NCBI GenBank assembly: GCA_015075365.1
Contig: JABTUN010000002.1
Span: forward strand, 1,054,001-1,118,000
From: Verrucomicrobiaceae bacterium
GTDB lineage: Bacteria; Verrucomicrobiota; Verrucomicrobiia; Verrucomicrobiales; Verrucomicrobiaceae
Direction: 5' to 3'
Length of the DNA: 64,000 nucleotides
The first letter of the stretch is position 1. Each line of letters begins with the position of its first letter. The notes below the pieces were generated by a model. The model had not been told where the DNA came from and did not search any database. It saw only the letters and a program-made list of their open reading frames with translations. The position numbers were made by a program, and so were the translations under genes. Shown here in pieces: positions 25,061-34,058 of the stretch.

Positions 25061-27313
25061 TCACTCCTTTTCGTCGAGTTTGACTTCATCCAGCGGAATG
25101 AGCTTTGAAAGCCACGATGGCACTGGAGGCCTCTCATCACCTTTGAATTGCTCCATCCACTCGGAATCCGTCATCGATTTATCGGTGCTCAGCTCGTGGT
25201 AAGGAAGGACGACTCCACGACACAAGAATTCCTTCCCCTGCGAGGGATACAACACATACATCACTCGCGGTCGACCGATGCCAGCGTGAAACACACCGCC
25301 AGTCCGTGGGTTCGAGGAAATGCGCGCGATTCGCGGAGCGTCGTCGCGCGGAGTGAGGTAAGAATTGCCATCGTAAAGCATGACCTTTGCCAGCACTTCT
25401 CCAATGCTTCCCAACCACGCCTTGTCCCGGTTCGTATGCTCTTTGCCATCAAGCTGCCGTTGCGCGATTAAAGCCAGCCGCAGGCAGACACTGGCCAGGC
25501 GAGACCACTCACGAGATGTCTCCCTCACAAAAGCCCTCCGTTGCTTTGTAATCTGGCTCACAAGCCCCGGTTCAGCCGTGGAGATGCGGGCACGGAGCGA
25601 CTTCAGGGCGGTGACAACCGGTTTGTAGTCACGTGTGTTCCTCGGCTTCTCCAAGATCGCAGGCATGTCGGTGGTGACACCAAGCATGAATTGTAATGTC
25701 GCAAGCCTTTCATAAAGACTCATGACCTGGAGATCATCATCAGGTGGATGACTCAGCAGTTCGATCATCCCGTCCAGTTCTGTCATCAGCGCATTCTGCG
25801 GCGAAATAAGCGCTTCCATGCGCGACAGGCTCTCGGCCATTTGCTCACAACTGTACGCCAGACGCTCAAAAAACGCCGGAACTGGCTCCACGAAAGCCTC
25901 GGGCGGTGCGGTCAGCCCCATGTAATGAATTTCAAGTCGCGACTGCAACGACCACGCGTGACGATGCTGTGCCCAGCTTGCGGCAACGGTCATTAGCGAC
26001 TTCCGTTGCCAAGGTTCGCTCTTCATGAACGCGGGTGCGCGCGTATCGATCACACCGAGATTGTGCAGCGCTCCGAGGTAGTTCCACACAGCCCCTCCAC
26101 CTGCTTCTTGAAAATCCGCCGCATCCTTTTCCGCTCGCAGGATTTGCAGGCGGTCTTTTTGCGGGCTGTCGCGCAGGAGAGAGATGGCAAATGGATGATC
26201 AAGCCAGGCCGCCACCTCCAGACTTCCCGGCGGAGGCCCGGGGGTCTCATCCATGCAGCGGCGCAGTGCCTTTTGTTCAGGCAGCACGAAGGATGGCAGC
26301 AGGCGCGCTTCGATGATTTCTGCTTCTTCCGCGCCAGGCGGCTGCCGCACACGGTCTTTCGCTGGGGAGACGTTCCCGGCTGTCTTGAAGTCCCGGACAA
26401 ACTCCTCAACCAACCCGTCCAAGAATTCCTTCCCTACCTGGACATTCTCCCGGTTCTTATATTGTTCCATTTTCCGCATGATGACTCCTCCGAGTTGCGG
26501 AAACCCGATGCCGGAGAATGCATACGAGTGGTCATAAAAGGCTGTCCTGGCAAAATCCGCTTCGTTGTTGATCGAGAAGTCGTGCCCGGGCTCTTCCTGC
26601 AGCGCAAGAATGATCATATCGAACGCCAGCATCTCTTCATGTCTGTCACTGCGGAAGGGGACAAGCTGGAGCCAGCGCACGGCGCGAAAGTAACGCTGAA
26701 GCACTGCGGATCGATCATAAAACCCCGCGGGCCTGAAAGCGGTGTAGTCGAACGCCTCAAAGGAAGGCTCGGGCTCGCCGAGAAGCGCCGGTTTGAGCAA
26801 TCCTTCCTCTCGGCGGATGCGTACAAGCTCGCTGTCCACCTGCACGCGCAAACCAGCCGGCAGAACGGACAAATCCAACTCAAACAACCCGGCCGCCACG
26901 CCAATGGTGAAGCAGGCGCGCGCATAAGCCGCCTCAACCAGTGCAGGACTCCCCTGGTAGACGGTGCGAGTCTTGACCAGCTTCCGCAGCACCTCTCGAA
27001 TAACGATGCGAAGATGGTCCGCCACGGCCTGCTCCTGCAGGTGTAGCGATTCCTCAAAGAGCACATGATAGGCGTTCAACACAGCGTCCGCGGTCACGAA
27101 CGATTGTCCCGCGCCTTCGATGTAGGCGCTGAAAGACTGCTTCAGTTCCGTGCGGGAGATGACAAAGCGGTTTTTCTCAAGCTGCTCCGCGTCAACCGGC
27201 GTCAAAACACCATCGAGCAACAGTTTGGCGATCCCATCCTCTTTCTTGTCAGATGCTGTAGCAGCCGCCATAACAAAGGAAAGACATAGTCCGGGGAGGT
27301 AAGAGCGGATCAT
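25061..27313 (-). CDS. DUF3160 family protein, exported
   Basis: A 750-aa protein with a signal peptide (MIRSYLPGLCLSFVMAAATA). The segment YTAFRPAGFYDRSAVLQRYFRAVRWLQLVPF near residue 210 is the hallmark of DUF3160, a family of large secreted proteins common in archaea and PVC bacteria. FVTADAVLNAYHVLFEESL precedes it. The function is not known. The start at 27313 gives the signal peptide; the upstream in-frame Met at 27349 would bury it. No operon partner. Confidence 0.85.
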   Translation of the reverse strand: MIRSYLPGLCLSFVMAAATASDKKEDGIAKLLLDGVLTPVDAEQLEKNRFVISRTELKQSFSAYIEGAGQSFVTADAVLNAYHVLFEESLHLQEQAVADHLRIVIREVLRKLVKTRTVYQGSPALVEAAYARACFTIGVAAGLFELDLSVLPAGLRVQVDSELVRIRREEGLLKPALLGEPEPSFEAFDYTAFRPAGFYDRSAVLQRYFRAVRWLQLVPFRSDRHEEMLAFDMIILALQEEPGHDFSINNEADFARTAFYDHSYAFSGIGFPQLGGVIMRKMEQYKNRENVQVGKEFLDGLVEEFVRDFKTAGNVSPAKDRVRQPPGAEEAEIIEARLLPSFVLPEQKALRRCMDETPGPPPGSLEVAAWLDHPFAISLLRDSPQKDRLQILRAEKDAADFQEAGGGAVWNYLGALHNLGVIDTRAPAFMKSEPWQRKSLMTVAASWAQHRHAWSLQSRLEIHYMGLTAPPEAFVEPVPAFFERLAYSCEQMAESLSRMEALISPQNALMTELDGMIELLSHPPDDDLQVMSLYERLATLQFMLGVTTDMPAILEKPRNTRDYKPVVTALKSLRARISTAEPGLVSQITKQRRAFVRETSREWSRLASVCLRLALIAQRQLDGKEHTNRDKAWLGSIGEVLAKVMLYDGNSYLTPRDDAPRIARISSNPRTGGVFHAGIGRPRVMYVLYPSQGKEFLCRGVVLPYHELSTDKSMTDSEWMEQFKGDERPPVPSWLSKLIPLDEVKLDEKE

Positions 27314-27409
27314 ACGGTGATGGTAGCAGAAGGACGAGAGTTTTGTCATTCCTCTTCTTCATTCCCATGCCGTTGAAAGCCTTCGGCGGCGGATTCGTTC
27401 CCCGCAGCC

Positions 27410-28372
27410 ATGACACGTCTCTTCCTTCTTTTTTGGCTGACAGGTCGCCTGCTGGCTCAAGACGCCCTCGACGGACAGTGGTCGCTGGATCTGCCCAATC
27501 AGGAGGCGGGATGGCTTTCCGTGACAAAGGACCGCGTGGAGTTGCTCTGGGCCGTTGGATCGGCACGGCCGGTGGAGAACTTTACGCGGCAGGCGGACAC
27601 GCTGAGTTTTGAAAAGGCAGTCAGACGGCCCCTCGCACCGAAGGAGGAGCCTGCCACGCGCTTTCGCATCACTTTCAAGGCTCGTGGCGAGTTTCTGGAG
27701 GCCGAGATGGTCCCCAGCGATGCAGCGGCAACCTCACGAGCCGTGATGTTTTCCGGCAAGAAGCAGCCCCCCATGCCTCCAAGGCCCGATTTGGGGCAAA
27801 TCGCCTTCGGGGAGCCTGTTTCGCTCTTCAACGGGCGCGACCTCACGGGCTGGAAACCAAGCCGCGCGGACAAAAAGAACGGCTGGAGCGTGCGCGAGGG
27901 CCTGCTGTGCAACGACACGCCAAAGACGGACTTCAGCGCCTACGGCGAATACGCGAATCTGCGCACGGAGGCCGAGTTTGAGGACTTCCAGCTCCACATC
28001 GAGTATCGCCTGCCTGCGGGCACGGGCGGGAACAGCGGCATCTACCTGCGTGGTATCTACGAGGTGCAGGTGACGCACAAGGACTCGAAGATGCAGGGCA
28101 TCAGCGGCCCCGGCGCGGTGTTTGGCCGCGTGGAACCAACGCACAACGCGGGCCGCGCCGCGGGCGAGTGGGACGTGCTCGACATCATGCTTGTGGACCG
28201 GCACGTGACGGTCGTTTTGAATGGCAAGAAGGTCATCGACAACGCGCCCGTGCCCGGCTGCACAGGCGGCGCGTTGAAGAGCGATGTGACCCTGCCCGGC
28301 CCGATCTATCTGCAAGGCGACCACACGAGCGTGCAGTATCGCAACATCACGCTGCGCCCGCGGGCGCGGTGA
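27410..28372 (+). CDS. DUF1080 (3-keto-disaccharide hydrolase) domain protein, exported
   Basis: A 320-aa protein with a short signal peptide (MTRLFLLFWLTGRLLA). The DUF1080 domain occupies about 135-318: SLFNGRDLTGWKPS, YRLPAGTGGNSGIYLRGIYEVQV and GEWDVLDIMLVDRHVTVVLNG are its standard blocks, with a jelly-roll concanavalin-like fold. Residues 20-125 are a separate N-terminal module with no clear family. Members cleave 3-keto-glycosides or bind glycans; abundant in Planctomycetes and Verrucomicrobia. Convergent with the DUF2721 gene. Confidence 0.9.
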   Translation: MTRLFLLFWLTGRLLAQDALDGQWSLDLPNQEAGWLSVTKDRVELLWAVGSARPVENFTRQADTLSFEKAVRRPLAPKEEPATRFRITFKARGEFLEAEMVPSDAAATSRAVMFSGKKQPPMPPRPDLGQIAFGEPVSLFNGRDLTGWKPSRADKKNGWSVREGLLCNDTPKTDFSAYGEYANLRTEAEFEDFQLHIEYRLPAGTGGNSGIYLRGIYEVQVTHKDSKMQGISGPGAVFGRVEPTHNAGRAAGEWDVLDIMLVDRHVTVVLNGKKVIDNAPVPGCTGGALKSDVTLPGPIYLQGDHTSVQYRNITLRPRAR

Positions 28373-28377
28373 GCGTT

Positions 28378-28785
28378 TCACCGCTCCCGGCACTTCACAT
28401 CACGGAGCTGGAGGTCCAGCGCCGTGCCGGACATCTGGATCTCCACCAGCGAGAGCGTGAGGGAGCCGAGCATGAGCAGGAGGCTGGCACCAAAGGTGAT
28501 CTGGCCGCCGGTCTGACGGCTGAAAAACAGGAACGTCATGCTGACGACGCACAGCATGAGGCTGAGCACACCAAGCGTCTGCATGTGCTTGATGATCTGG
28601 ATGCGGCGGCGCAGGTTTTGAATCTGCGCCAGCAGCGCGGGCTCCTGGCTGCTCTGCCAGCTCGCATGCAGGCCGCGCACCACATTGGCGAGACCCAGAA
28701 AGCGGTTCGTGTAGGCCAGCATGAGCAGGGAGATGGCCGGAAAGAGCAAGGAAGGGGTGGACAGGGGCAGTTCCGGAAGAGTCAT
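28378..28785 (-). CDS. DUF2721 family small membrane protein
   Basis: A 135-aa protein with three hydrophobic segments (LLFPAISLLMLAYTNRFLGLA near the start; LGVLSLMLCVVSMTFLFF; ITFGASLLLMLGSLTLSLVEI). The Arg-rich middle (LLAQIQNLRRRIQIIKHM) is the conserved cytoplasmic turn of DUF2721. Function unknown. Divergent from the tonB gene, 90 bp away. Confidence 0.85.
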   Translation of the reverse strand: MTLPELPLSTPSLLFPAISLLMLAYTNRFLGLANVVRGLHASWQSSQEPALLAQIQNLRRRIQIIKHMQTLGVLSLMLCVVSMTFLFFSRQTGGQITFGASLLLMLGSLTLSLVEIQMSGTALDLQLRDVKCRER

Positions 28786-28875
28786 GCGGTTTTCTGGCCC
28801 CAAACACGGCCGCTGGCAACCGTGCCCGGCAAGACGGCGCTTGAAACTTCGGCACAAGACCGGAAACTCCGCGCC

Positions 28876-30102
28876 GTGACCGCCCCCAGACATCGAGAGC
28901 TGCCCATCGCCATCGCCGGCTCCCTGCTGGTGCATGCGGTGCTCTTCATGCTGCTGGCGGCGCTGTTTGCCGTGCCGACGAAATGGCAGTTCCGCTCCGC
29001 ACAGCCCACGGTGGTGCCGGTGAAGCAGGTGACCCTGGTCTTTCCGGAGCAGCTCATCCCGCCACCACCGCCGCCGCCAAAACCGGTGACACCGCCGCCC
29101 CCTCCGCCCAAGAAAGAGATTTATATCCGCACCACGCAGAACGAGGGCATGGCGGACAAGCCAAAATCCGCGGCCTTCATTTCCGACCGCAACACCAAGG
29201 CGAGCGCGAAGCTGGCCCCCGATCCCGCTGGCAAGGAACCGATGCCCACCACGACTGGCATCCCGATCCAGATGAAGGAACTGGCGAACCGCGATTACCG
29301 CGATGGCGAGATCAAGGAGGACTCCGCGCCGAAAACACCGCCGCGCGCGCCCGCCATGCAGGCCAGCGCTCCTCCGTCTCCTCCACCACAGCCCCCTGCC
29401 CCGCCGCCGCAGCCTCCTCCACAAGCCGTGGCCGCCGCCACACCCGCGACCACGCCGCTGGCCCGAATGATGGAGGAAGCGGACAAGGATCTGGCGCGAG
29501 TGGACCTCAACCGTCTGCCCATCGAGGTGCGAAAGCCGGAACCGGCCCCGACTCCGCGCATGAAGGAGCCGGACGCGCCGCCTCGCACGCCGCAAGCCCC
29601 GCCCAAACCGCAGATGCGCGAAACCGCGGACTCCCCGCCGCAGACGGTGCCGAAGGCCATTCCTGTTGACGAGCCTGTGGCGCGCAACACGCCTCGCCCG
29701 GACGACAAGGCCTTCATGCCCTTCACCCGCACGAGCGAAAACAAAGGCACCATTTCCAATCGTGGTGATGAGGACGCCGTGGACGCCGAGGACTCGCCCA
29801 AGGGCCGTTACATCCGCTCTGTCACCAGCCAGGTGGAAAAGAAGTGGCATCTCTACCGCGTGCTGAAGCGAGATTCCGTGACCTTTGGCAGCCTGAAGGT
29901 GGAGTTTTATGTCAACCGCAGGGGCAAGGTGGAGGACCTGCGCATCGTCAATGACCGCGAGTCCAATCCGCTGCTCTCCGAGTTCACCCTGCGCGCCATT
30001 CGCGACGCAGAGATCCCGCCGATGCCGAAGGATGTCATCGAAATCCTCCCCATGCTGGACAAGCAGCGGCTCAAGATCGAATACAACGTCCTCATTTACT
30101 GA
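28876..30102 (+). CDS. TonB-family energy transducer
   Basis: A 408-aa protein beginning at a GTG (28876). One transmembrane helix near the N-terminus (AIAGSLLVHAVLFMLLAAL), a Pro-rich periplasmic spacer (PPPPPPPKPVTPPPPPPKK, and a second Pro cluster near residue 175), and a TonB-like C-terminal domain from about residue 315 (GRYIRSVTSQVEKKWHLY, then LKVEFYVNRRGKVEDLRIV). It carries proton-motive energy from ExbB-ExbD to outer-membrane receptors such as the BtuB-like protein. It starts the tonB-exbB-exbD operon. An upstream in-frame extension overlaps the neighbouring genes and is rejected. Confidence 0.85.
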   Translation: MTAPRHRELPIAIAGSLLVHAVLFMLLAALFAVPTKWQFRSAQPTVVPVKQVTLVFPEQLIPPPPPPPKPVTPPPPPPKKEIYIRTTQNEGMADKPKSAAFISDRNTKASAKLAPDPAGKEPMPTTTGIPIQMKELANRDYRDGEIKEDSAPKTPPRAPAMQASAPPSPPPQPPAPPPQPPPQAVAAATPATTPLARMMEEADKDLARVDLNRLPIEVRKPEPAPTPRMKEPDAPPRTPQAPPKPQMRETADSPPQTVPKAIPVDEPVARNTPRPDDKAFMPFTRTSENKGTISNRGDEDAVDAEDSPKGRYIRSVTSQVEKKWHLYRVLKRDSVTFGSLKVEFYVNRRGKVEDLRIVNDRESNPLLSEFTLRAIRDAEIPPMPKDVIEILPMLDKQRLKIEYNVLIY

Positions 30103-30105
30103 TCC

Positions 30106-30813
30106 ATGCCCGTCCCTGCCCTCCTCGCCGCCACTGAACCGGCCTCCGGCCTGCAACTCGTCTGGGATTTCCTCGCCACCGGCGGCTTTGTGATGGGCCT
30201 GCTCGTGCTGTGTTCCATCTCCGCCATCACCGCGATGATCCTGGCCTGGCTGAACCTGCGGGAGCGGCTCATTTTCCCCAACGCGGTTGTCACCCAGCTC
30301 CGCTCCGTGCCAAACTACGCCGCGAAGGGCGACATCCGCCCCCTGCAGGACTTCCTCCAGCGGGACGCCTCCGTGCTGGCACGGCTGGGCACGATGGCGG
30401 TGAGCGGCAGCTACACCAGCAAGCAGGAATGCATCGACGCCTGCACCTCCAAGGCGCGCGAGGAGATCCACCATTTGGAGCGCGGCATCCCGCTGCTGGA
30501 GGTGATGGTGTCCGTGGCGCCGCTGCTGGGGCTGCTCGGCACCACCGCGGGCCTGGTGGGCATGTTCACCGCGTTTGGCGCGGGCGGGGAGGGCGGGCCG
30601 GACACGACTGCCGTGGCACATGAGATCGGCGTGGCGCTGCGCTGCACCATCGCCGGCCTGTTTGTCGCCGTGCCCTGCGTGCTCGCCCATACCTATTTCA
30701 CCCGGCGCATCGACGCCATCGCCGTGAAGGTGGAGGGCATCCTGCAGGAGGCCATCCACCAGTTCTTTGCGCACTTCGAGGTGAAGCATGTGGGGGAGAA
30801 GGCCAACCTCTGA
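30106..30813 (+). CDS. exbB: ExbB/TolQ-family proton channel protein
   Basis: A 235-aa inner-membrane protein with an N-terminal helix (FVMGLLVLCSISAITAMILAW) and the MotA/TolQ/ExbB core from about residue 100: LERGIPLLEVMVSVAPLLGLLGTTAGLVGMFTAFGA, then TTAVAHEIGVALRCTIAGLFVAVPCVLAHTYF. It starts 3 bp after the tonB-like stop. With ExbD it forms the proton-driven motor. Confidence 0.95.
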   Translation: MPVPALLAATEPASGLQLVWDFLATGGFVMGLLVLCSISAITAMILAWLNLRERLIFPNAVVTQLRSVPNYAAKGDIRPLQDFLQRDASVLARLGTMAVSGSYTSKQECIDACTSKAREEIHHLERGIPLLEVMVSVAPLLGLLGTTAGLVGMFTAFGAGGEGGPDTTAVAHEIGVALRCTIAGLFVAVPCVLAHTYFTRRIDAIAVKVEGILQEAIHQFFAHFEVKHVGEKANL

Positions 30814-30825
30814 TACGCGCCACCC

Positions 30826-31251
30826 ATGAACCTGCGCCCCAGCCGCCGCCCCGTGCCTGTCATCCCCATCGTGTCGCTGATCGACATCATGGTCATCCTG
30901 CTGATCTTTTTCATCGCCACGACCACGTTCAAAAAGCAAAAGGTCGAGGTAAAGATCACCCTGCCGGAATCGAAAGCGCTCGGTGGTGCCGCCGCCACGC
31001 CGGAGGCGCGCACGACCATCACCGTCACCAAGGACCAGAAGATCTTCCTTGATGCCCGTCCCGTGGAGCTGGACAAGCTCGCCATCGCGCTGACCTCCCT
31101 CAAGGAGGCCAAACCCGGCGCGAAACTCGAGTTGGAGGCTGACACGGAATCCAACCTGGGACTGCTCGTGAAAATCTGGGACGCGCTGCGGGAGGCTGGT
31201 TACAGCATCAATGACGTTCCCGCGCGCATCCAGCGCGCCGCGGGGCAGTAG
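30826..31251 (+). CDS. exbD: ExbD/TolR-family protein
   Basis: A 141-aa protein: basic N-terminus, one transmembrane helix carrying the essential Asp (PIVSLIDIMVILLIFFIATTTF, Asp near residue 20), and a periplasmic domain ending KIWDALREAGY. It is the last gene of the tonB-exbB-exbD operon and follows exbB by 12 bp. Confidence 0.95.
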   Translation: MNLRPSRRPVPVIPIVSLIDIMVILLIFFIATTTFKKQKVEVKITLPESKALGGAAATPEARTTITVTKDQKIFLDARPVELDKLAIALTSLKEAKPGAKLELEADTESNLGLLVKIWDALREAGYSINDVPARIQRAAGQ

Positions 31252-31254
31252 GGC

Positions 31255-31279
31255 CATTCAGGCTTTCAATGCCTGAATG
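31255..31279. terminator. Hairpin between convergent exbD and the PSD1 gene
   Basis: Perfect 9-bp inverted repeat CATTCAGGC - TTTCAAT - GCCTGAATG, between the exbD stop (31251) and the stop of the minus-strand gene (31289). No long T-run on either side, so it may act as a bidirectional but weak terminator or mRNA end-stabiliser. Confidence 0.6.
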
Positions 31280-31288
31280 ACCTCGCGC

Positions 31289-33991
31289 TCAATCCACATA
31301 CAGCAGCGCATTGCTGCTCATCAGCGCGTGGCAGAAAGCGGTGAGGCCGAGGAAAGCGGGGTCTCCCGGTGTCTTCGACGGCGCGCCCAGCTCGACCTCC
31401 AGCGGTGTGGGATGGGCCTTGTAAAACTCCGTCTGTGCCTGCACGAACTCCACGCTTCCCTGCACGTCCGACTCCGACGGCGCGCGGCCGTGCACAAGCG
31501 TCCACGCGAGCCGGACCTGTCCCGGCAGCTCCCGTCCGCCCTCCGTCTGCACGCGCTGCGCGAACTGCTGCGCATGCACGCGCATCACGGCGCTGTTCAT
31601 CAGCAGCAGACTCTGCGGACTCACGGTGGTGACGGCGCGCGCGTCGCAGCTCGGCTCCATCACCGGCGCGTCAAAGGTGGCGAACATCTCCAGCGGACGA
31701 GACCGCCGCGCCTGCACATAGATGCTGCGGCGGAATTCCTCCCCATTGAGCGGCAGGTACTTGCCCGTGGGGCGGCCCGCGGTGTCCGTGGTGTCGATCC
31801 CGATCACCACCTGCCCCTCCTCGTTGAACATCACCGGCACCGGCGCTCCACCAATTTTGGGGTTGAGCTTGCCGCTGATGGCCAGCAGCGAATCACGCAA
31901 TGTCTCCGCCTCCAGCCGGCGCACATTCATGCGGCTGAGGTACAAATTGTCCGGATCAATCCGGTCGCGTGTCGCATCTCGCGTGGAGGCCTGCCTGTAG
32001 GTACGGGAGGTCATGATGAGGCGGTGGAGCTGCTTCAGGCTCCAGCCGCCGCGCATGAATTCCGCCGCCAGCCAGTCGAGCAGCTCCGGATGCGTGGGCT
32101 TGCTGCCGAGCTGGCCGAAATCTCCCGGACTGGCGACGATGCCTTTGCCGAAATGATGCATCCAGACGCGGTTCACCATCACGCGGGCCAGCAGCGGATG
32201 TTTCCCGTCCGTCAGGGCATTCGCCAGCGCCAGACGGCGGCCGGTGGTCGGCAGCTTGGGATTTTTCTCCGGCAGTTCGACCTTCCGATGACCGGCCAGC
32301 ACAGTGAGATCACCCGGGCCCACCTTGTCCTTCGGCTGGTCATGATTGCCGCGGTTGAAGATAAAGGTCGCGGGCACCAGTTCCGGCTTCGCCTTCGGAA
32401 CCTCGGTGAAGGCATGCACAAACTCCTCCCGCGGCTTCTTCGCGCGCACGGCGTTCGCATCCTCGGTCATCTGCTTGAGCGTGGCGGCATGTTTCGTCTT
32501 GTAGGTCGTGTCGTAGAGATAGAGTGACCCGGCGCTGAGCTGGTTGATGCGCGGCCAGGCCTTCAGCAGCTTTGTCTGGTCCGCCGTGCGTTTTTTCGCC
32601 TCCGTGCGGTAGGCGGTGCGCAGCGCGTCACGATCCTTCTCCGGCGCCTTGGCCAGTTCCTTCTCCAGCACCTCGGTGATGAACTCCTCCTGCTTCTTCA
32701 GCCGCGCCTCGTCGATCTTTTTCGCCTCCGCCTCGATCTTCGCCGCCTCCGCCGCCTCGGAGTCCGTCAGAAGCGAGACGAGCCGTCCCTGCGTGCTACG
32801 CCAGGCCTTCGTGTCAAAGCCCGGCTCAAACACCGCGCGCAGACGGTAGTAATCCGCCTGTGAGATCGGGTCATAGCGGTGGTCGTGGCACTGCGCGCAG
32901 CCGATCGTCAGCCCGTAGAGCGAGGTGCCCACCATCTTGATCGTGTCGGCAATGTTCGCGTTCTGCGTCTCCGCGTCGTTCTTTTCGCCAGTGCCGTTCG
33001 GAGCCATGCGCAGGAAGCCAGTGGCCGTGAGTTTCTCGATCGCGTCCGCGGACAGGTTCTTGTAGGGCTGCGGCACCATCTCATCGCCCGCGAGCTGCTC
33101 CCGCACAAACTGGTCGAAGGGCTTGTCCTTGTTCAGCGCGTGGATGACGTAATCGCGGTACTTCCACGCCCATTTGCGCTCCAGGTCCTTCTCGCCAAAG
33201 CCCTCGCTGTCCGCGTAACCCGCAGCGTCCAGCCAGTGGCGGCCCCAGCGCTCCCCATAATGCGGCGAGGCCAGCAAGCGATCCACCAGCGAGCGCACCG
33301 CCGCCTCGGGATCGCGGATGGAATCCGCCACAAAGGCCTCCACCTCCTGCGGCGTCGGCGGCAGGCCTGTCAGATCAAACGAGGCACGGCGGATGAACGT
33401 CACCGGATCGGCCTCGCGCGAAAAACTGAGGCTCTTTTCGATCAACTTGGCCTCAACGAAGGCGTCAATGCCCTGTTTCAGGTTCCGCGTGTCAAGTTTC
33501 AAGCCGGCCGCCGGGGGCGCGCCTCGGGCACTTGAAACTTGGGACGTGAAACTTGGAACTGACGGACTGGAAACTGGCTGCAGCGACCACCATGCGCGCT
33601 CCTCGTCCGTGAAGGCATGCTCCGGCCCCAGTTTCTCCGGCTCGGCTCGCGCGGTCCTCGCGCCTTGGGCGACCCATTGCTCCAGCGTGGCGATTTCCTT
33701 GTCCTTGAGCTTGGATTTGCCCTTCGGCATTTCACCCGCTTTCACGAGCTCGATGAGGTGGCTCTTCGCCGCGTCTCCAGGAACGATTGCCGGACCGCTT
33801 TCACCGCCCTTTTGCAGAAACCGCGCCAGCCGCACATCGAGGCCGCCCTTCGTCTCGCCCTCCTCGCCATGACAATGAAAGCAGTGCGCCTTCAAGATGG
33901 GACGTACATCCTTTTCAAACGTCAAAATGGCCTCCGCGGCGCGGGCGGACGCAAACGGGGCAAGTGTGGCGATCAGGAGGGGGCGGATCAT
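31289..33991 (-). CDS. PSD1-type protein: cytochrome c + DUF1549 + DUF1553, exported
   Basis: A 900-aa protein with a signal peptide (MIRPLLIATLAPFASARA). A haem-binding CFHCH motif lies near residue 37 in the planctomycete cytochrome c domain (ILTFEKDVRPILKAHCFHCHG). DUF1549 follows from about residue 170 (IRRASFDLTGLPPTPQEVEAF), and DUF1553 occupies the C-terminal part (HPLLARVMVNRVWMHHFGKGIVASPGDFG). These large proteins are typical of PVC bacteria and often sit with sulfatases or sugar genes; function not established. A heptad repeat element is inserted in frame in the linker near residues 138-172. Confidence 0.92.
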   Translation of the reverse strand: MIRPLLIATLAPFASARAAEAILTFEKDVRPILKAHCFHCHGEEGETKGGLDVRLARFLQKGGESGPAIVPGDAAKSHLIELVKAGEMPKGKSKLKDKEIATLEQWVAQGARTARAEPEKLGPEHAFTDEERAWWSLQPVSSPSVPSFTSQVSSARGAPPAAGLKLDTRNLKQGIDAFVEAKLIEKSLSFSREADPVTFIRRASFDLTGLPPTPQEVEAFVADSIRDPEAAVRSLVDRLLASPHYGERWGRHWLDAAGYADSEGFGEKDLERKWAWKYRDYVIHALNKDKPFDQFVREQLAGDEMVPQPYKNLSADAIEKLTATGFLRMAPNGTGEKNDAETQNANIADTIKMVGTSLYGLTIGCAQCHDHRYDPISQADYYRLRAVFEPGFDTKAWRSTQGRLVSLLTDSEAAEAAKIEAEAKKIDEARLKKQEEFITEVLEKELAKAPEKDRDALRTAYRTEAKKRTADQTKLLKAWPRINQLSAGSLYLYDTTYKTKHAATLKQMTEDANAVRAKKPREEFVHAFTEVPKAKPELVPATFIFNRGNHDQPKDKVGPGDLTVLAGHRKVELPEKNPKLPTTGRRLALANALTDGKHPLLARVMVNRVWMHHFGKGIVASPGDFGQLGSKPTHPELLDWLAAEFMRGGWSLKQLHRLIMTSRTYRQASTRDATRDRIDPDNLYLSRMNVRRLEAETLRDSLLAISGKLNPKIGGAPVPVMFNEEGQVVIGIDTTDTAGRPTGKYLPLNGEEFRRSIYVQARRSRPLEMFATFDAPVMEPSCDARAVTTVSPQSLLLMNSAVMRVHAQQFAQRVQTEGGRELPGQVRLAWTLVHGRAPSESDVQGSVEFVQAQTEFYKAHPTPLEVELGAPSKTPGDPAFLGLTAFCHALMSSNALLYVD
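33472..33578. repeat. Heptad-repeat palindromic element inside a coding sequence
   Basis: On the plus strand the left arm reads CTGTTTC, AGGTTCC, GCGTGTC, AAGTTTC, AAG; the right arm reads ACTTGAA, ACTTGGG, ACGTGAA, ACTTGGA, ACTGACG, GACTGGA, AACTGG. A GC-rich loop of about 27 nt separates the arms. It lies wholly within the PSD1 gene, keeps the frame open and encodes a Ser/Ala/Pro-rich linker (SVPSFTSQVSSARG and onwards). Confidence 0.85.
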
Positions 33992-34058
33992 GCATTTAGC
34001 ATACGCCTCCAAAAACGGCCCTCTTGCCTGCGGCGGTCTTCCTGGTTACCCATGCCGC

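Noticed and set aside
28841-28872. Heptad-like stretch (CTTGAAA, CTTCGGC, ACAAGAC, CGGAAAC) between DUF2721 and tonB genes
   Set aside because: Only two of the four units resemble the consensus and there is no inverted arm.
28378-31257. Open frame of 959 codons on the minus strand opposite tonB-exbB-exbD
   Set aside because: Antisense shadow in GC-rich DNA: His/Arg/Gly-rich composition without domains. Only its last 135 codons (DUF2721, from 28785) are a real gene.
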